From Legionella nautarum (GTDB taxonomy: Bacteria > Pseudomonadota > Gammaproteobacteria > Legionellales > Legionellaceae), in NCBI RefSeq assembly GCF_001467895.1, contig NZ_LNYO01000013.1, positions 1,169,877 through 1,233,876 on the forward strand: 64,000 nt of DNA. The letters run 5' to 3'. The position numbers and the translations under genes were made by a program. Positions 26,181-34,790 of this stretch are shown here, piece after piece (the stretch's first letter is position 1; each line of letters starts with the position of its first letter). Below the pieces are notes generated by a model that searched no databases, was not told the DNA's origin, and saw only the letters and a program-made list of their open reading frames with translations.

Positions 26181-27872
26181 CTAGCCTACTTCATCCTTAG
26201 CAGCTACAAACTCCTTCAATAACTTTTGCATGACGCCAAGGTCAACCGGCTTAGAAATGATCTTATTCATTCCCGAGGGCAAGGGGCCTTCAGACTCATC
26301 TAAAACATGGGTCGTTAAACCAACAATCGGTATTGCTTTTTTATTAGAAGCTTGTTCCCAATCGCGAATAGAGCGAGTTAATTCATCAGCTGAAATACGC
26401 GGTAATTCAACATCAGTAATAATTAAGTCAAAATCTGTTTCTTTGATTAGTTGCAAGGCCTGTTCTCCATCCGCAGCGGATAAAAAGCGACAACCAGTTT
26501 GCACGCAGAGACCTTCAAGAAAGCGCAATGCGACAATATTAGTTTCTATTAAGAGAACAGAAGGCAAAATTCCCGATGTAGCTATTTCCCTAAGCGATGT
26601 AACAGCTTCTTTATCAGGATCTGTCTTTCGCAATTCAGCACTATTACTGTACTCGACTACTTTCATTGGTAAATTAAAATAAAAAATTGAGCCTTTACCA
26701 AGCTCGCTTTCTAACTTTAGCTCTCCCCCTAATAATAGAACGTAGTTTTGAGCGACGTGTAAGCCAACACCATGGTCTCCCAGTTCATTTTGTTCCTTTG
26801 CACAACCAGTATCTATACGGAAAAAACGATCAAAGATTTGGGTTTGCAACTCATCCGCAATACCAATTCCTGTATCTTGTACCTTAAACTGCAATTGCAC
26901 ATATTCTTTATCATCCACTGCTACTTTTATTTTGAGGGTAATAGTCCCTTTTTCAGTGAATTTAATGGCATTACTAAGAAGATTTAATAAAACTCGCTGG
27001 AGTTTCTGTCCATCCGTAATTAATTTTTTGGGAACTGCATCATCAATATCGAATACTAAATCAAGATTTTTTATTTTTACTGCAGGTAACATCAGATGAA
27101 TAATACCTTGAATAAGTTGACGTAACTCAACTATTTCTTCATTCACATCAGTTTCCTTTAGCTCATCATCAGATACGACTTGTAAAACTCGATTCAATAA
27201 TTCTAAAAGTTGCTTTCCACTTTCACTAATCCACTGTGTATATTGCTTTTCTTCTGCATTATGAAGTTTAGCTTCTAGGAGTTTTGATAGACCAACAATC
27301 CCACTTAAAGGCGTGTGAATATCATGACTCATGTTAGCAATAAATTCAGTTTTGGCATGATTTGCAACCTCAGCAGCTTCTTTTGCTCGACGCAAAGCGA
27401 CTTCCATTTTTTTACGTTCAGTGATATCAATTGACACCCCTAAAACGCCAATAATCCTGTTATTTTTGTCACGAAGCGGTGTTTTCTGTGAAAAGTAAAT
27501 GGCTAATCCATTAGCCATTACCGCATATTCTTCCGCAGTGTGAGGCATGCCAGAATCCATTACTATGGTGTTAAGCTTATTTAATTCCTCAGCTTGATCT
27601 TTCCAAGGTAAATCAAAATTTGTTTTCCCAACAATTTCTTTTCGAGATTGCAATTTCGCATTCGCTGCTTGTAGGTCATTGCAACCGAGAAAAACATTAT
27701 TTCTATCTAACCAATATACGTGTCCAGGCATCACTGCAAGAATACTTTCATAGTAATCTTGAGTTTCCTTAATTTTTAATTTTTCTTGCTCCAGAGCAGC
27801 TGTTAATTGAGCTATTTCTTTATCTTTTTCATCAATAATTTTCTGAAGCTTTTCCTCTTGCTCAAAATTCAT
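26181..27872 (-). CDS. Hybrid sensor histidine kinase (PAS-HisKA-HATPase-REC)
   Basis: 563 residues: N-terminal coiled coil (5-45), PAS domain (about 42-152, with PGHVYWLDRNNVFLGCND), HisKA with phospho-accepting His183 in SHDIHTPLSGIVG, HATPase (about 285-405, NAIKFTEKG and DTGIGIADELQ) and a C-terminal receiver (about 435-555). There are no membrane segments, so it is a cytoplasmic sensor. In the receiver the first acidic pair reads IETN instead of the usual E-D-N/D-D, while the phospho-Asp (ITDVELP) and Lys (SKPVD) remain, so Mg binding may be impaired. No HPt domain or separate regulator adjoins it. It shares its PAS type with the kinase at 58698. Confidence 0.85.
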   Translation of the reverse strand: MNFEQEEKLQKIIDEKDKEIAQLTAALEQEKLKIKETQDYYESILAVMPGHVYWLDRNNVFLGCNDLQAANAKLQSRKEIVGKTNFDLPWKDQAEELNKLNTIVMDSGMPHTAEEYAVMANGLAIYFSQKTPLRDKNNRIIGVLGVSIDITERKKMEVALRRAKEAAEVANHAKTEFIANMSHDIHTPLSGIVGLSKLLEAKLHNAEEKQYTQWISESGKQLLELLNRVLQVVSDDELKETDVNEEIVELRQLIQGIIHLMLPAVKIKNLDLVFDIDDAVPKKLITDGQKLQRVLLNLLSNAIKFTEKGTITLKIKVAVDDKEYVQLQFKVQDTGIGIADELQTQIFDRFFRIDTGCAKEQNELGDHGVGLHVAQNYVLLLGGELKLESELGKGSIFYFNLPMKVVEYSNSAELRKTDPDKEAVTSLREIATSGILPSVLLIETNIVALRFLEGLCVQTGCRFLSAADGEQALQLIKETDFDLIITDVELPRISADELTRSIRDWEQASNKKAIPIVGLTTHVLDESEGPLPSGMNKIISKPVDLGVMQKLLKEFVAAKDEVG

Positions 27873-28007
27873 TATTCACCTTTGCTGTGAGGATTTGCTA
27901 TAAATTTTTAAAAGCCGTCAATAATAACATTATTAGCTACTATTCTACTAAAGATAGAATGAATAATGACCATTTAATTATTAGATTAGCCCATTATTTG
28001 ACTATCT

Positions 28008-28027
28008 GTTAATATTTCCTTAACTTT
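28008..28027 (+). promoter_or_regulatory. Tandem PmrA-box-like element
   Basis: GTTAATATT-TC-CTTAACTTT is a direct repeat of the 9-mer with an 11-nt period. It matches the tandem cTTAATatT consensus (two copies, N2 spacer) known to me as the PmrA regulatory element of Legionella Dot/Icm effector genes. TAAAAT (28036-28041) downstream could serve as a -10 box. It lies about 200 bp before the CDPS-like gene and points toward it. The rest of the 27873-28223 gap is AT-rich, with a second TATAAT at 28203-28208 very close to the start. Confidence 0.5.
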
Positions 28028-28223
28028 TCCAGTAGTAAAATACTCATTTTGTAATTACCCTGTGTATTTTTTTCGCAAAAAAAGACATATCTATGCTAAA
28101 ATGACAGTACAAATTCTTATAAATTTCAAGAAATTGTTCATGCTTATTTTAGCTAAAATAAGTTATTTTTTAGGGAATTAAAAAACAGTTTAATTAAGTT
28201 GTTATAATTAAATGAGAAGATAA

Positions 28224-29957
28224 ATGAAAGGACGTGAAAGAGGTCCTGCAGCAGGAGAGATGCTTTCTGCTGAATTTAGAGGACAAGATGCCAGAAATTT
28301 AGTTGGTCTAAATGGTATAAAAAGTTTAGTGCTCCTAAGCATCGAAGGTAATGAGTACTGTGATAGAGACTATTTAGGTGCAACCATTTTATCCACACTC
28401 AGAAGTACCGCTGCAAAAGAGCCGCCTAAAATTAGCCAAACAGAATTGTCAGAAGACAAGAGGCCTGTTGAACCAGCAACAGAAAATTTTACAACGTTTC
28501 TTGTTGCTGACGAAGTCTATTGGCACAATCTAAAAACAATAGATATCGATAATGAAGAAGAAGCTAGACCCAGAGCGCTCTACGAGAGCAGAGAAAAAGA
28601 ATACGAGGAAGAAAAAAATGAATCTTCACCCTCTTCTTACTCAGAATTTTCGAACTTGACAACAGAAGCTCGCGCAATATCTGCAGATAGTAATCTTAGA
28701 AAACCGGCGCTTGCAACTCAATTAGCAGAAGAAATTAGATTAAAAGATAAAGCAATTAGCTTAGGAAACGCTTACCTTGAAAGAAATTTAGAGCAATTTT
28801 TACGTCCTTTTGGACTAAATATGGAAGAATTCAACACGTTATATAATTTTATTCTGGATGATACGAATAGGGAAACCGAGCCAAGAATATTGGATCTAAC
28901 TCATGAGCAAATAATAAATCTAGAATTAGCAGTTCGAAACGCTGAAACACCTATAGATAAAAAAATTGCGTTGATCAACCAACTCGCTATAGAGAAGCAA
29001 AAGAATTTTGTAATCCTTAGATGGAAAGATTGGGTAAATTGCGATCAATTTTTTAAAGAAAATCAACACCAACTTATGGAATGTTACTCCCAAGTCCCTT
29101 CACTTCAAATCAGTATTACTAAGACCGCTAAAGAATTTGCAACACGTCACAAGGATAAAGGTGGAAGCTATGATGAGTGGTATTTTCGCTCGCAAGGTTA
29201 TTTAACAGAAGAAAGTCCTGCTGTGATGTGGCTTGGTGCAAAACATAAGATTAATCGTATTATTTACCCAGGTGAGATGCTCGATTGTTTCAAGGCCACA
29301 AAAGAGCTATTTATTAAAGAGCTATTTATTGTTGACGCGACAAATCCTGAGAAGTCTTGCCCGGGTAAGCTACCTTTTGAGATTTATGCGGAAGAACCAA
29401 AATTGCTAGTGAATTGGATCGCCTGTCGTTTTAAAAGAGAGTACTCTCCAGAGCAGAAAGCTGATATGCAGAAAGCTGCTATGGCTAAATCTACCCAAGA
29501 TAAATCCCCTGCAGTCGTAGTAAGCCCTAAGAAACAAGGTGGCACATCATCCTCTGTCAACCAAGCATTAGCAGCAAATTCTACTCGACTAAACAATCAT
29601 GGACTCTTCGCTGCTGAAGCAGCCTCGAGTAAACGAAAAGGTCTTGAATCACTTCGTGATAGAGAGTCAAAAAACCAAAAATCAGACGATCAGCACTCCC
29701 TGCCCCTAGAAGAGCTCGTTAAAAAAGCTGTGGAAATTTATCAAACAAAAACAAAAAGCGAAGAAAGACACTTAAAAAGAGACGAGGAAAAACAAGTAGC
29801 AGAAAGCGTAAAATCTGCACTTGAGGTTGTACTTTCACTTGACGAGACAGAATTCTCTATTTTGCGAACAGCAATGGCTGTATTAGATGAACAGCAACGG
29901 AAAAAAGTGGTGGAGGATTATTCCATTTTAAGTACAAAAGGAAGCCATCCAACCTAA
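28224..29957 (+). CDS. Putative tRNA-dependent cyclodipeptide synthase (XYP subfamily) with effector-like extensions
   Basis: 577 residues. The motif order fits cyclodipeptide synthases, which use two aminoacyl-tRNAs to make diketopiperazines: LVLLSIEGNEY (putative nucleophile Ser39), FLVADEVYWHNL (92-103), LGNAYLERN (180-188), ILRWKDW (264-270), GYLTEESP with Tyr326 and Glu330 (equivalent to AlbC Tyr178/Glu182) and IIYPG with Tyr348-Pro349, the YP pair of the XYP subfamily. Unlike normal CDPSs (220-290 residues), residues 60-90 and 104-165 are acidic insertions, and a Lys/Glu-rich tail of about 180 residues follows. That tail could hold a Dot/Icm signal. It has one residue more than usual between Ser39 and the following aromatic. 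A PmrA-box-like element lies upstream and pmrAB downstream. No tailoring oxidase adjoins. An alternative start is the ATG at 28260. Confidence 0.7.
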   Translation: MKGRERGPAAGEMLSAEFRGQDARNLVGLNGIKSLVLLSIEGNEYCDRDYLGATILSTLRSTAAKEPPKISQTELSEDKRPVEPATENFTTFLVADEVYWHNLKTIDIDNEEEARPRALYESREKEYEEEKNESSPSSYSEFSNLTTEARAISADSNLRKPALATQLAEEIRLKDKAISLGNAYLERNLEQFLRPFGLNMEEFNTLYNFILDDTNRETEPRILDLTHEQIINLELAVRNAETPIDKKIALINQLAIEKQKNFVILRWKDWVNCDQFFKENQHQLMECYSQVPSLQISITKTAKEFATRHKDKGGSYDEWYFRSQGYLTEESPAVMWLGAKHKINRIIYPGEMLDCFKATKELFIKELFIVDATNPEKSCPGKLPFEIYAEEPKLLVNWIACRFKREYSPEQKADMQKAAMAKSTQDKSPAVVVSPKKQGGTSSSVNQALAANSTRLNNHGLFAAEAASSKRKGLESLRDRESKNQKSDDQHSLPLEELVKKAVEIYQTKTKSEERHLKRDEEKQVAESVKSALEVVLSLDETEFSILRTAMAVLDEQQRKKVVEDYSILSTKGSHPT

Positions 29958-30037
29958 AAAGGAATTAAACAAGAGCTTGTAAGTGTGTTTGAAATCGTGT
30001 GATATACTTAGATAAGTGTTAAAAAATGATAAAGGCT

Positions 30038-30601
30038 ATGAAATTATTCTTTGATTTTTTCCCAATTTTTATTTTTTTCTTAAGTTATAAATGGTTCGGA
30101 ATTTATAACGCAACAGCTATTGCTATGGCTGCATCACTTATTCAAGTTATATTTTATCGCTTTAAACATCAGCGCTATGAGAAGATGCATCTTCTTAGCT
30201 TTGGTCTCATTTTTGTGTTAGGTGGAGCTACTTTGTTTTTCCATAATCCTTGGTTTATCAAATGGAAACCAACTGGAATTTATTGGCTTACCTCCTTAGT
30301 GTTTCTTGCCTCAAGCTTAATCAGTAAAAAACCTTTGATTCAAAAAATGATGGAAGGAAACATCTGTTTACCTCAGAAAATATGGCAACGGCTAAATTTT
30401 GCTTGGGCTATATTTTTTGTCTTAATGGGGTCGGTTAATCTCTATGTTGCCTACTATTACAGTACTGACTTTTGGGTTAACTTTAAATTATTTGGTGGCG
30501 CTGGGTTTACCTTGATATTTGTATTCATTCAAGCAATCTACCTTACCCGGCACTTAATTGAAAAGGATATCGAACGTCAACCCTCAAGCGATTCACTATA
30601 G
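30038..30601 (+). CDS. yciB: Septation/inner membrane protein YciB (IspZ)
   Basis: 187 residues from the ATG at 30038, which matches the family start M-K-x-F-x-D-F-x-P. An ATG 4 codons upstream is the alternative. Five to six hydrophobic segments and the motifs [29 protein letters not shown] and [20 protein letters not shown] identify YciB, an inner membrane protein linked to envelope synthesis and septation. It lies 27 bp before pmrA in the same direction. Confidence 0.9.
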   Translation: MKLFFDFFPIFIFFLSYKWFGIYNATAIAMAASLIQVIFYRFKHQRYEKMHLLSFGLIFVLGGATLFFHNPWFIKWKPTGIYWLTSLVFLASSLISKKPLIQKMMEGNICLPQKIWQRLNFAWAIFFVLMGSVNLYVAYYYSTDFWVNFKLFGGAGFTLIFVFIQAIYLTRHLIEKDIERQPSSDSL

Positions 30602-30628
30602 AATTGTTTGAACTAATTAGGAGCAGCG

Positions 30629-31297
30629 ATGCGATTGCTACTGGTTGAAGATGATGAATTACTTGGTGATGCTGTTAAAGCCGGTCTCACGCAATTCGGT
30701 TATGTAGTCGATTGGCTTAAAGATGGTGAAACAGCGCGAGCAGCCGTTAAATCGGAATCTTTTGAACTTATTATCCTAGACTTAGGTTTACCCAAACTAT
30801 CTGGTTTAGGTTTTCTCCAGGCGATTCGTCACGACGGTAATGCAACACCGGTCATTATTCTTACAGCACGAGAAACAGTGGAAGATCGCATTAAAGGTCT
30901 TGACAGTGGTGCTGATGATTACATGACAAAACCCTTTGATTTAAATGAATTAAGTGCTCGAGTCCGCGCCCTTGTTCGACGTTCACAAGGACGAGCAGAT
31001 TCAGTTTTACAATATCGAAACGTTACCCTGGATCCTGCTGCGCACTCTGTTTATGTTGATGATGTTATTGTTAATGTGCCTCGTAGGGAATTTGCTTTGT
31101 TACAAAAATTACTCGAAAACAGTGGTCAAGTTTTATCACGTGAACAATTAATGCAAAGTATATATGGTTGGGATGAAGACGTAGACTCCAATGCCTTGGA
31201 AGTTCATATTCACAACTTGCGCAAAAAACTCAATGCCAATTTTATCCGTACCATTCGTGGTGTGGGTTATATGGCAGAAAAAAATGAGAGTAATTAA
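30629..31297 (+). CDS. pmrA: Response regulator PmrA (OmpR family)
   Basis: 222 residues. The receiver domain (1-115) has the acidic cluster VEDDELLG, phospho-Asp in IILDLGLPKLSG, Thr in IILTARE and Lys in YMTKPF. The C-terminal winged helix (130-218) has VPRREFALLQKLL, the recognition region LEVHIHNLRKKL and IRTIRGVGYM. The order yciB-pmrA-pmrB next to ruvA and the rpoS block fits the Legionella PmrA locus, whose product activates Dot/Icm effector and icm genes through tandem cTTAATatT boxes. An AGGAG site precedes the ATG. The neighbouring kinase pmrB starts 5 bp after its stop. Confidence 0.88.
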   Translation: MRLLLVEDDELLGDAVKAGLTQFGYVVDWLKDGETARAAVKSESFELIILDLGLPKLSGLGFLQAIRHDGNATPVIILTARETVEDRIKGLDSGADDYMTKPFDLNELSARVRALVRRSQGRADSVLQYRNVTLDPAAHSVYVDDVIVNVPRREFALLQKLLENSGQVLSREQLMQSIYGWDEDVDSNALEVHIHNLRKKLNANFIRTIRGVGYMAEKNESN

Positions 31298-31302
31298 GTA
31301 CT

Positions 31303-32727
31303 GTGAAATCTTCAATTCGCAAATTTTTGCTAATTAATTTATTGTTAGCCATCACTATCACTACTACGCTTACGGCGATAGGTAATTACTATCTTGATCA
31401 AAAAGATATTCAAGAACATCTTGATACTTTAATGGCGATTTCCGCCTTATCGTATCAAGCACTTTTGGGTGATGATCTTCATCAACGGCCACTGAACAAA
31501 ATTCAGGATGCTTTAGAGCTCATTCCACAAAAAATTGATAATTATTACCAACGACGTTTTTTAAATGATTTACCTCCCAAAAACTATCTAGAGAAGTTTA
31601 ATTTCCAGGTTTGGACTAATGGTGGAAAGCTGTTACTTCATTCCCCGACTGCACCCAAAATACCTCTTACAGCCGAAGTGGATGGTTTTAGCGATAAAAT
31701 GCTTGGTAAACAAAAATGGCGCGTGTTTACTGCTTATAATGAAAAAGCAGGAGTTCGTACCGTTTTAGCTGAACGTTATGATACCCGAAATGAATTAGGT
31801 CATCGCATTGCTCAAGATGATCTTTATATCATGCTCCTTACCTTCCCCTTATCTGGATTACTTATTTGGATTATTATTGGACGAGGTTTAGATAGCCTAG
31901 ATCGCGTTGCCCAAGAGGTGGCTAACCGAGCACCCACCCATTTAGAACCGGTCGATTTACAAGAAGTTCCAGAAGAAATTAAACCCGTTATCGATGAATT
32001 AAATAAACTTTTTTATCGACTTCAAGAAGGTTTTGAACGGGAAAAACGCTTTGCCGCTGACGCTGCCCATGAGCTTCGCACCCCTCTTGCCGCACTAAAA
32101 GCTCAAGCCCAGGTCGCATTGAATACCAACGATATCGAAGAGAAAAACCTAGCCTTACAAAAATTGATCGCTAGTGTAAATCGCAGCACACATATTGTTC
32201 AGCAATTACTAACGATGAGCAAGCTAGTGCCTGAGGCAGCCAATATTAATGATATCGACGAAGTGAATTTGGTTAAAATAGCGCGCGAAGTGTTAGCTAT
32301 GTTAGCGCCAAGTGCTGTAGAAAAACAAATTGAACTTGAATTTGAGCATGACGAGCATCCACCTGGATTTGCCGGCAATCCCACTGCCCTCAGTATCCTT
32401 ATCCGCAATTTGGTTGATAATGCTATCCGTTATAGCAAAGAAAATGGAAAAGTTTCGGTTCGTGTTTATTCCAAAGAACAAGAACTGATTCTTGAGGTTC
32501 GTGACAATGGACCAGGGATTCCCAGTGAACTTCAATCAAGAGTTTTTGAACGCTTCTTCCGCGTTTTAGGTAATAAGAGTCCTGGCAGTGGATTAGGCTT
32601 GGCCATTGTGCAACAGATCGCTATTTTACATGGCGGTAAAGTCGAACTGGGTTCGCCCTCAGTGGGTACGGGATTAATTGTACAGGTGTATTTTCCTATC
32701 CCTCAAGCGACTAATACTGCGCAGTAG
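31303..32727 (+). CDS. pmrB: Sensor histidine kinase PmrB
   Basis: 474 residues from a GTG start. Two membrane helices (about 8-28 and 173-193) flank a periplasmic sensor of about 145 residues. HAMP follows, then HisKA with the phospho-His in ADAAHELRTPLAALKAQAQ and an HATPase domain (LIRNLVDNAIRYS, RDNGPGIPSELQ, GSGLGLAIVQQI). It pairs with the regulator 5 bp upstream. It is convergent with ruvA, with 62 bp between the stops. Confidence 0.88.
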   Translation: MKSSIRKFLLINLLLAITITTTLTAIGNYYLDQKDIQEHLDTLMAISALSYQALLGDDLHQRPLNKIQDALELIPQKIDNYYQRRFLNDLPPKNYLEKFNFQVWTNGGKLLLHSPTAPKIPLTAEVDGFSDKMLGKQKWRVFTAYNEKAGVRTVLAERYDTRNELGHRIAQDDLYIMLLTFPLSGLLIWIIIGRGLDSLDRVAQEVANRAPTHLEPVDLQEVPEEIKPVIDELNKLFYRLQEGFEREKRFAADAAHELRTPLAALKAQAQVALNTNDIEEKNLALQKLIASVNRSTHIVQQLLTMSKLVPEAANINDIDEVNLVKIAREVLAMLAPSAVEKQIELEFEHDEHPPGFAGNPTALSILIRNLVDNAIRYSKENGKVSVRVYSKEQELILEVRDNGPGIPSELQSRVFERFFRVLGNKSPGSGLGLAIVQQIAILHGGKVELGSPSVGTGLIVQVYFPIPQATNTAQ

Positions 32728-32789
32728 TAGGCAAATCTCCTCGCCTTGACCGCGGGGAGTTGCTATGAGCATGCTTTGCCAGGCCCAAT

Positions 32790-33392
32790 CTACCTACCAG
32801 CCAAAATCTGCAGGGCTTGGCGAATCAATTGCTCGCAAGTTTTATTTCCATCATCTATTTTATTAATGACCTTGGCTGCTTCTTGTTGCTTATATCCCAA
32901 AGCCTCTAACGCACTAATCGCCTCATCTTGTTCACGTACATTGGCAACCTGTTTTAAAGCAACTTGATTAAAATCAGCCGAACTAAATGACTTTATACTA
33001 TCCTTCATTTCAATCACCAAGCGCTCAGCCGTTTTCTTGCCGATCCCCGGCAATTTTGTCAGGTATAACGTATTTTGTTGATTGATGCATTGAATAAATT
33101 CATTAGGGCTAATGCTAGAAAGAATAGTAATCGCCATTTTAGGGCCAACCCCATTGACTTTAATTAAGGCTCGAAACAAGCTGCGCTCTAATTTATCTAA
33201 AAAACCATAGAGCAACAGAGCGTCTTCACGAACTACAGTATGGATATGTAATCCGATCGGGCCTTGGTGAGATTCAAGTTGAAAAAAAGTTTGTAATGAA
33301 GTTTCTACATCATAACCAACCCCATTGACGTCAACTACCAGTTTACCTAATTGATGTTTATCAACAATTTGCCCACTCAACCAGCCAATCAT
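32790..33392 (-). CDS. ruvA: Holliday junction branch migration protein RuvA
   Basis: 200 residues: OB fold (1-63, MIGWLSGQIVDK), two helix-hairpin-helix motifs (ALIKVNGVGPKMAITIL and LTKLPGIGKKTAERLVIEMKD) and the C-terminal domain III that contacts RuvB (ALEALGYKQQEAAKVI). It binds four-way junctions as a tetramer. The start overlaps the ruvC stop by 4 bp. ruvB does not follow here, since pmrB converges instead. Confidence 0.95.
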   Translation of the reverse strand: MIGWLSGQIVDKHQLGKLVVDVNGVGYDVETSLQTFFQLESHQGPIGLHIHTVVREDALLLYGFLDKLERSLFRALIKVNGVGPKMAITILSSISPNEFIQCINQQNTLYLTKLPGIGKKTAERLVIEMKDSIKSFSSADFNQVALKQVANVREQDEAISALEALGYKQQEAAKVINKIDDGNKTCEQLIRQALQILAGR

Positions 33393-33907
33393 CTCGCACG
33401 TCTCCTTGAGCCTTGTCTGTACTGCGGTAAAGCCGCTAAACCATGCCGCATATGGCTATGGCAGATCGCAATCGCCAGCGCATCGGCTGCATCATTTTGC
33501 GGCGGACTATTTAGCAGCAGTAAATTAACTACCATATGCTTAACCTGTGCTTTTTGCGCAGCACCATAACCCACTACAGCTTGTTTTATCTCACGCGCTG
33601 AATACTCGCTTACCTGCACTCGATGCGAAGCAGCTGCTACCATTGCAACCCCTCTGGCGTGACCTAATTTTAAAGCAGAGCTAGGATTTTGATGCATGAA
33701 TACTTGCTCTATTGCCACATCATTGGGACAATAATCATCCATTAATTGACAAATACCATCGAAAATTTCCAATAATCGCTGACTCAAGGGACCTTCCGCC
33801 GTGCGGATACATCCACTATCGATATAGGAAAGTTTGCGATTTTCTTCCTTGATAATGCCATAACCCGTTATGCGAGATCCCGGATCTATCCCTAAAATAA
33901 TGCTCAT
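33389..33907 (-). CDS. ruvC: Crossover junction endodeoxyribonuclease RuvC
   Basis: 172 residues with the catalytic acids in LGIDPGSRITGYGI (Asp), VAIEQVFM (Glu) and NDAADALAIAICH (Asp pair). It resolves Holliday junctions as a dimer. It lies between yebC (6 bp away) and ruvA (4-bp overlap), the standard yebC-ruvC-ruvA operon. Confidence 0.95.
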   Translation of the reverse strand: MSIILGIDPGSRITGYGIIKEENRKLSYIDSGCIRTAEGPLSQRLLEIFDGICQLMDDYCPNDVAIEQVFMHQNPSSALKLGHARGVAMVAAASHRVQVSEYSAREIKQAVVGYGAAQKAQVKHMVVNLLLLNSPPQNDAADALAIAICHSHMRHGLAALPQYRQGSRRRAR

Positions 33908-33913
33908 TGGGCC

Positions 33914-34648
33914 CTACTCAAAAACTGATTCGGGAAACTCTGCATTACTATGCACTTCCTGTACATCATCCAAATCTTCAAGCATATCAATTAATTTGAT
34001 TAAACTCTCAGCTGTGTCTGTATCTAAGGGAACCATGGTTTGAGCACGCATAGTTAAATGGGATTGCTCGACTTCATATCCAGCTTCCTGAATAGCTGAC
34101 AATACGTTATGGTAATTCTCAGCCGCTGTAATGATTTCAATTTGTCCTTCTTCAACGAGGACATCATCAGCACCTGACTCGATAGCTACTTCCATCGCTT
34201 TTTCTTCAGATTGACCTGAAGCTAAAAGAATTTCACCTTGTTTGTTGAATAAATAGGCCACTGAGCCATCCGTTCCTAAATTACCACCATGTTTAGTAAA
34301 AGCATGTCTCACTTCGGAAACTGTACGATTTTTATTATCTGATAAACAATCAACCAAAATAGCGACCCCGCCTGGTCCATAACCTTCGTAGCGCATTTCC
34401 ATCATATTGTCGCCATCCAAGCCACCTGCACCGCGCTTAATTGCATTATCAATCGTGTCGCGCTTCATATTCGCTTTAAGTGCTTTAGAAACTGCATCGC
34501 GTAATCTAGGATTAGACGATTCTTCCGCACCACCAGCTCGCGCAGCCACGGAAATTTCTCGAATTAGTTTAGTAAAAATTTTTCCTCGTTTTGCATCTTG
34601 GGCACCTTTACGAAAACGAATATTTGCCCATTTACTGTGACCCGCCAT
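33914..34648 (-). CDS. yebC: YebC/PmpR family protein
   Basis: 244 residues, starting MAGHSKWANIRFRKGAQDAK, the family signature, with later RYEGYGPGGVAILVDCL and HAFTKHGGNLGTDGSVAYLF. Members are transcription factors, or translation factors that relieve ribosome stalling at polyproline-type sequences. First gene of the yebC-ruvC-ruvA operon and divergent from hmgA. Confidence 0.95.
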   Translation of the reverse strand: MAGHSKWANIRFRKGAQDAKRGKIFTKLIREISVAARAGGAEESSNPRLRDAVSKALKANMKRDTIDNAIKRGAGGLDGDNMMEMRYEGYGPGGVAILVDCLSDNKNRTVSEVRHAFTKHGGNLGTDGSVAYLFNKQGEILLASGQSEEKAMEVAIESGADDVLVEEGQIEIITAAENYHNVLSAIQEAGYEVEQSHLTMRAQTMVPLDTDTAESLIKLIDMLEDLDDVQEVHSNAEFPESVFE

Positions 34649-34790
34649 GATGAGACCTCAATTAATATAAAAAATGAATAAATTATACATCGCCATTCAT
34701 TTAAAAAGAACGGTAATCACCTCTATCTACCTCGACTTTTTTAACTTTTTCAAGTTATTCTTATCGAACAGCGATAACAAGGAGAAAGAG

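Noticed and set aside
32728-32789. Missing ruvB after ruvA as a deletion
   Set aside because: ruvB can be located elsewhere in gammaproteobacterial genomes. No fragment is seen here.
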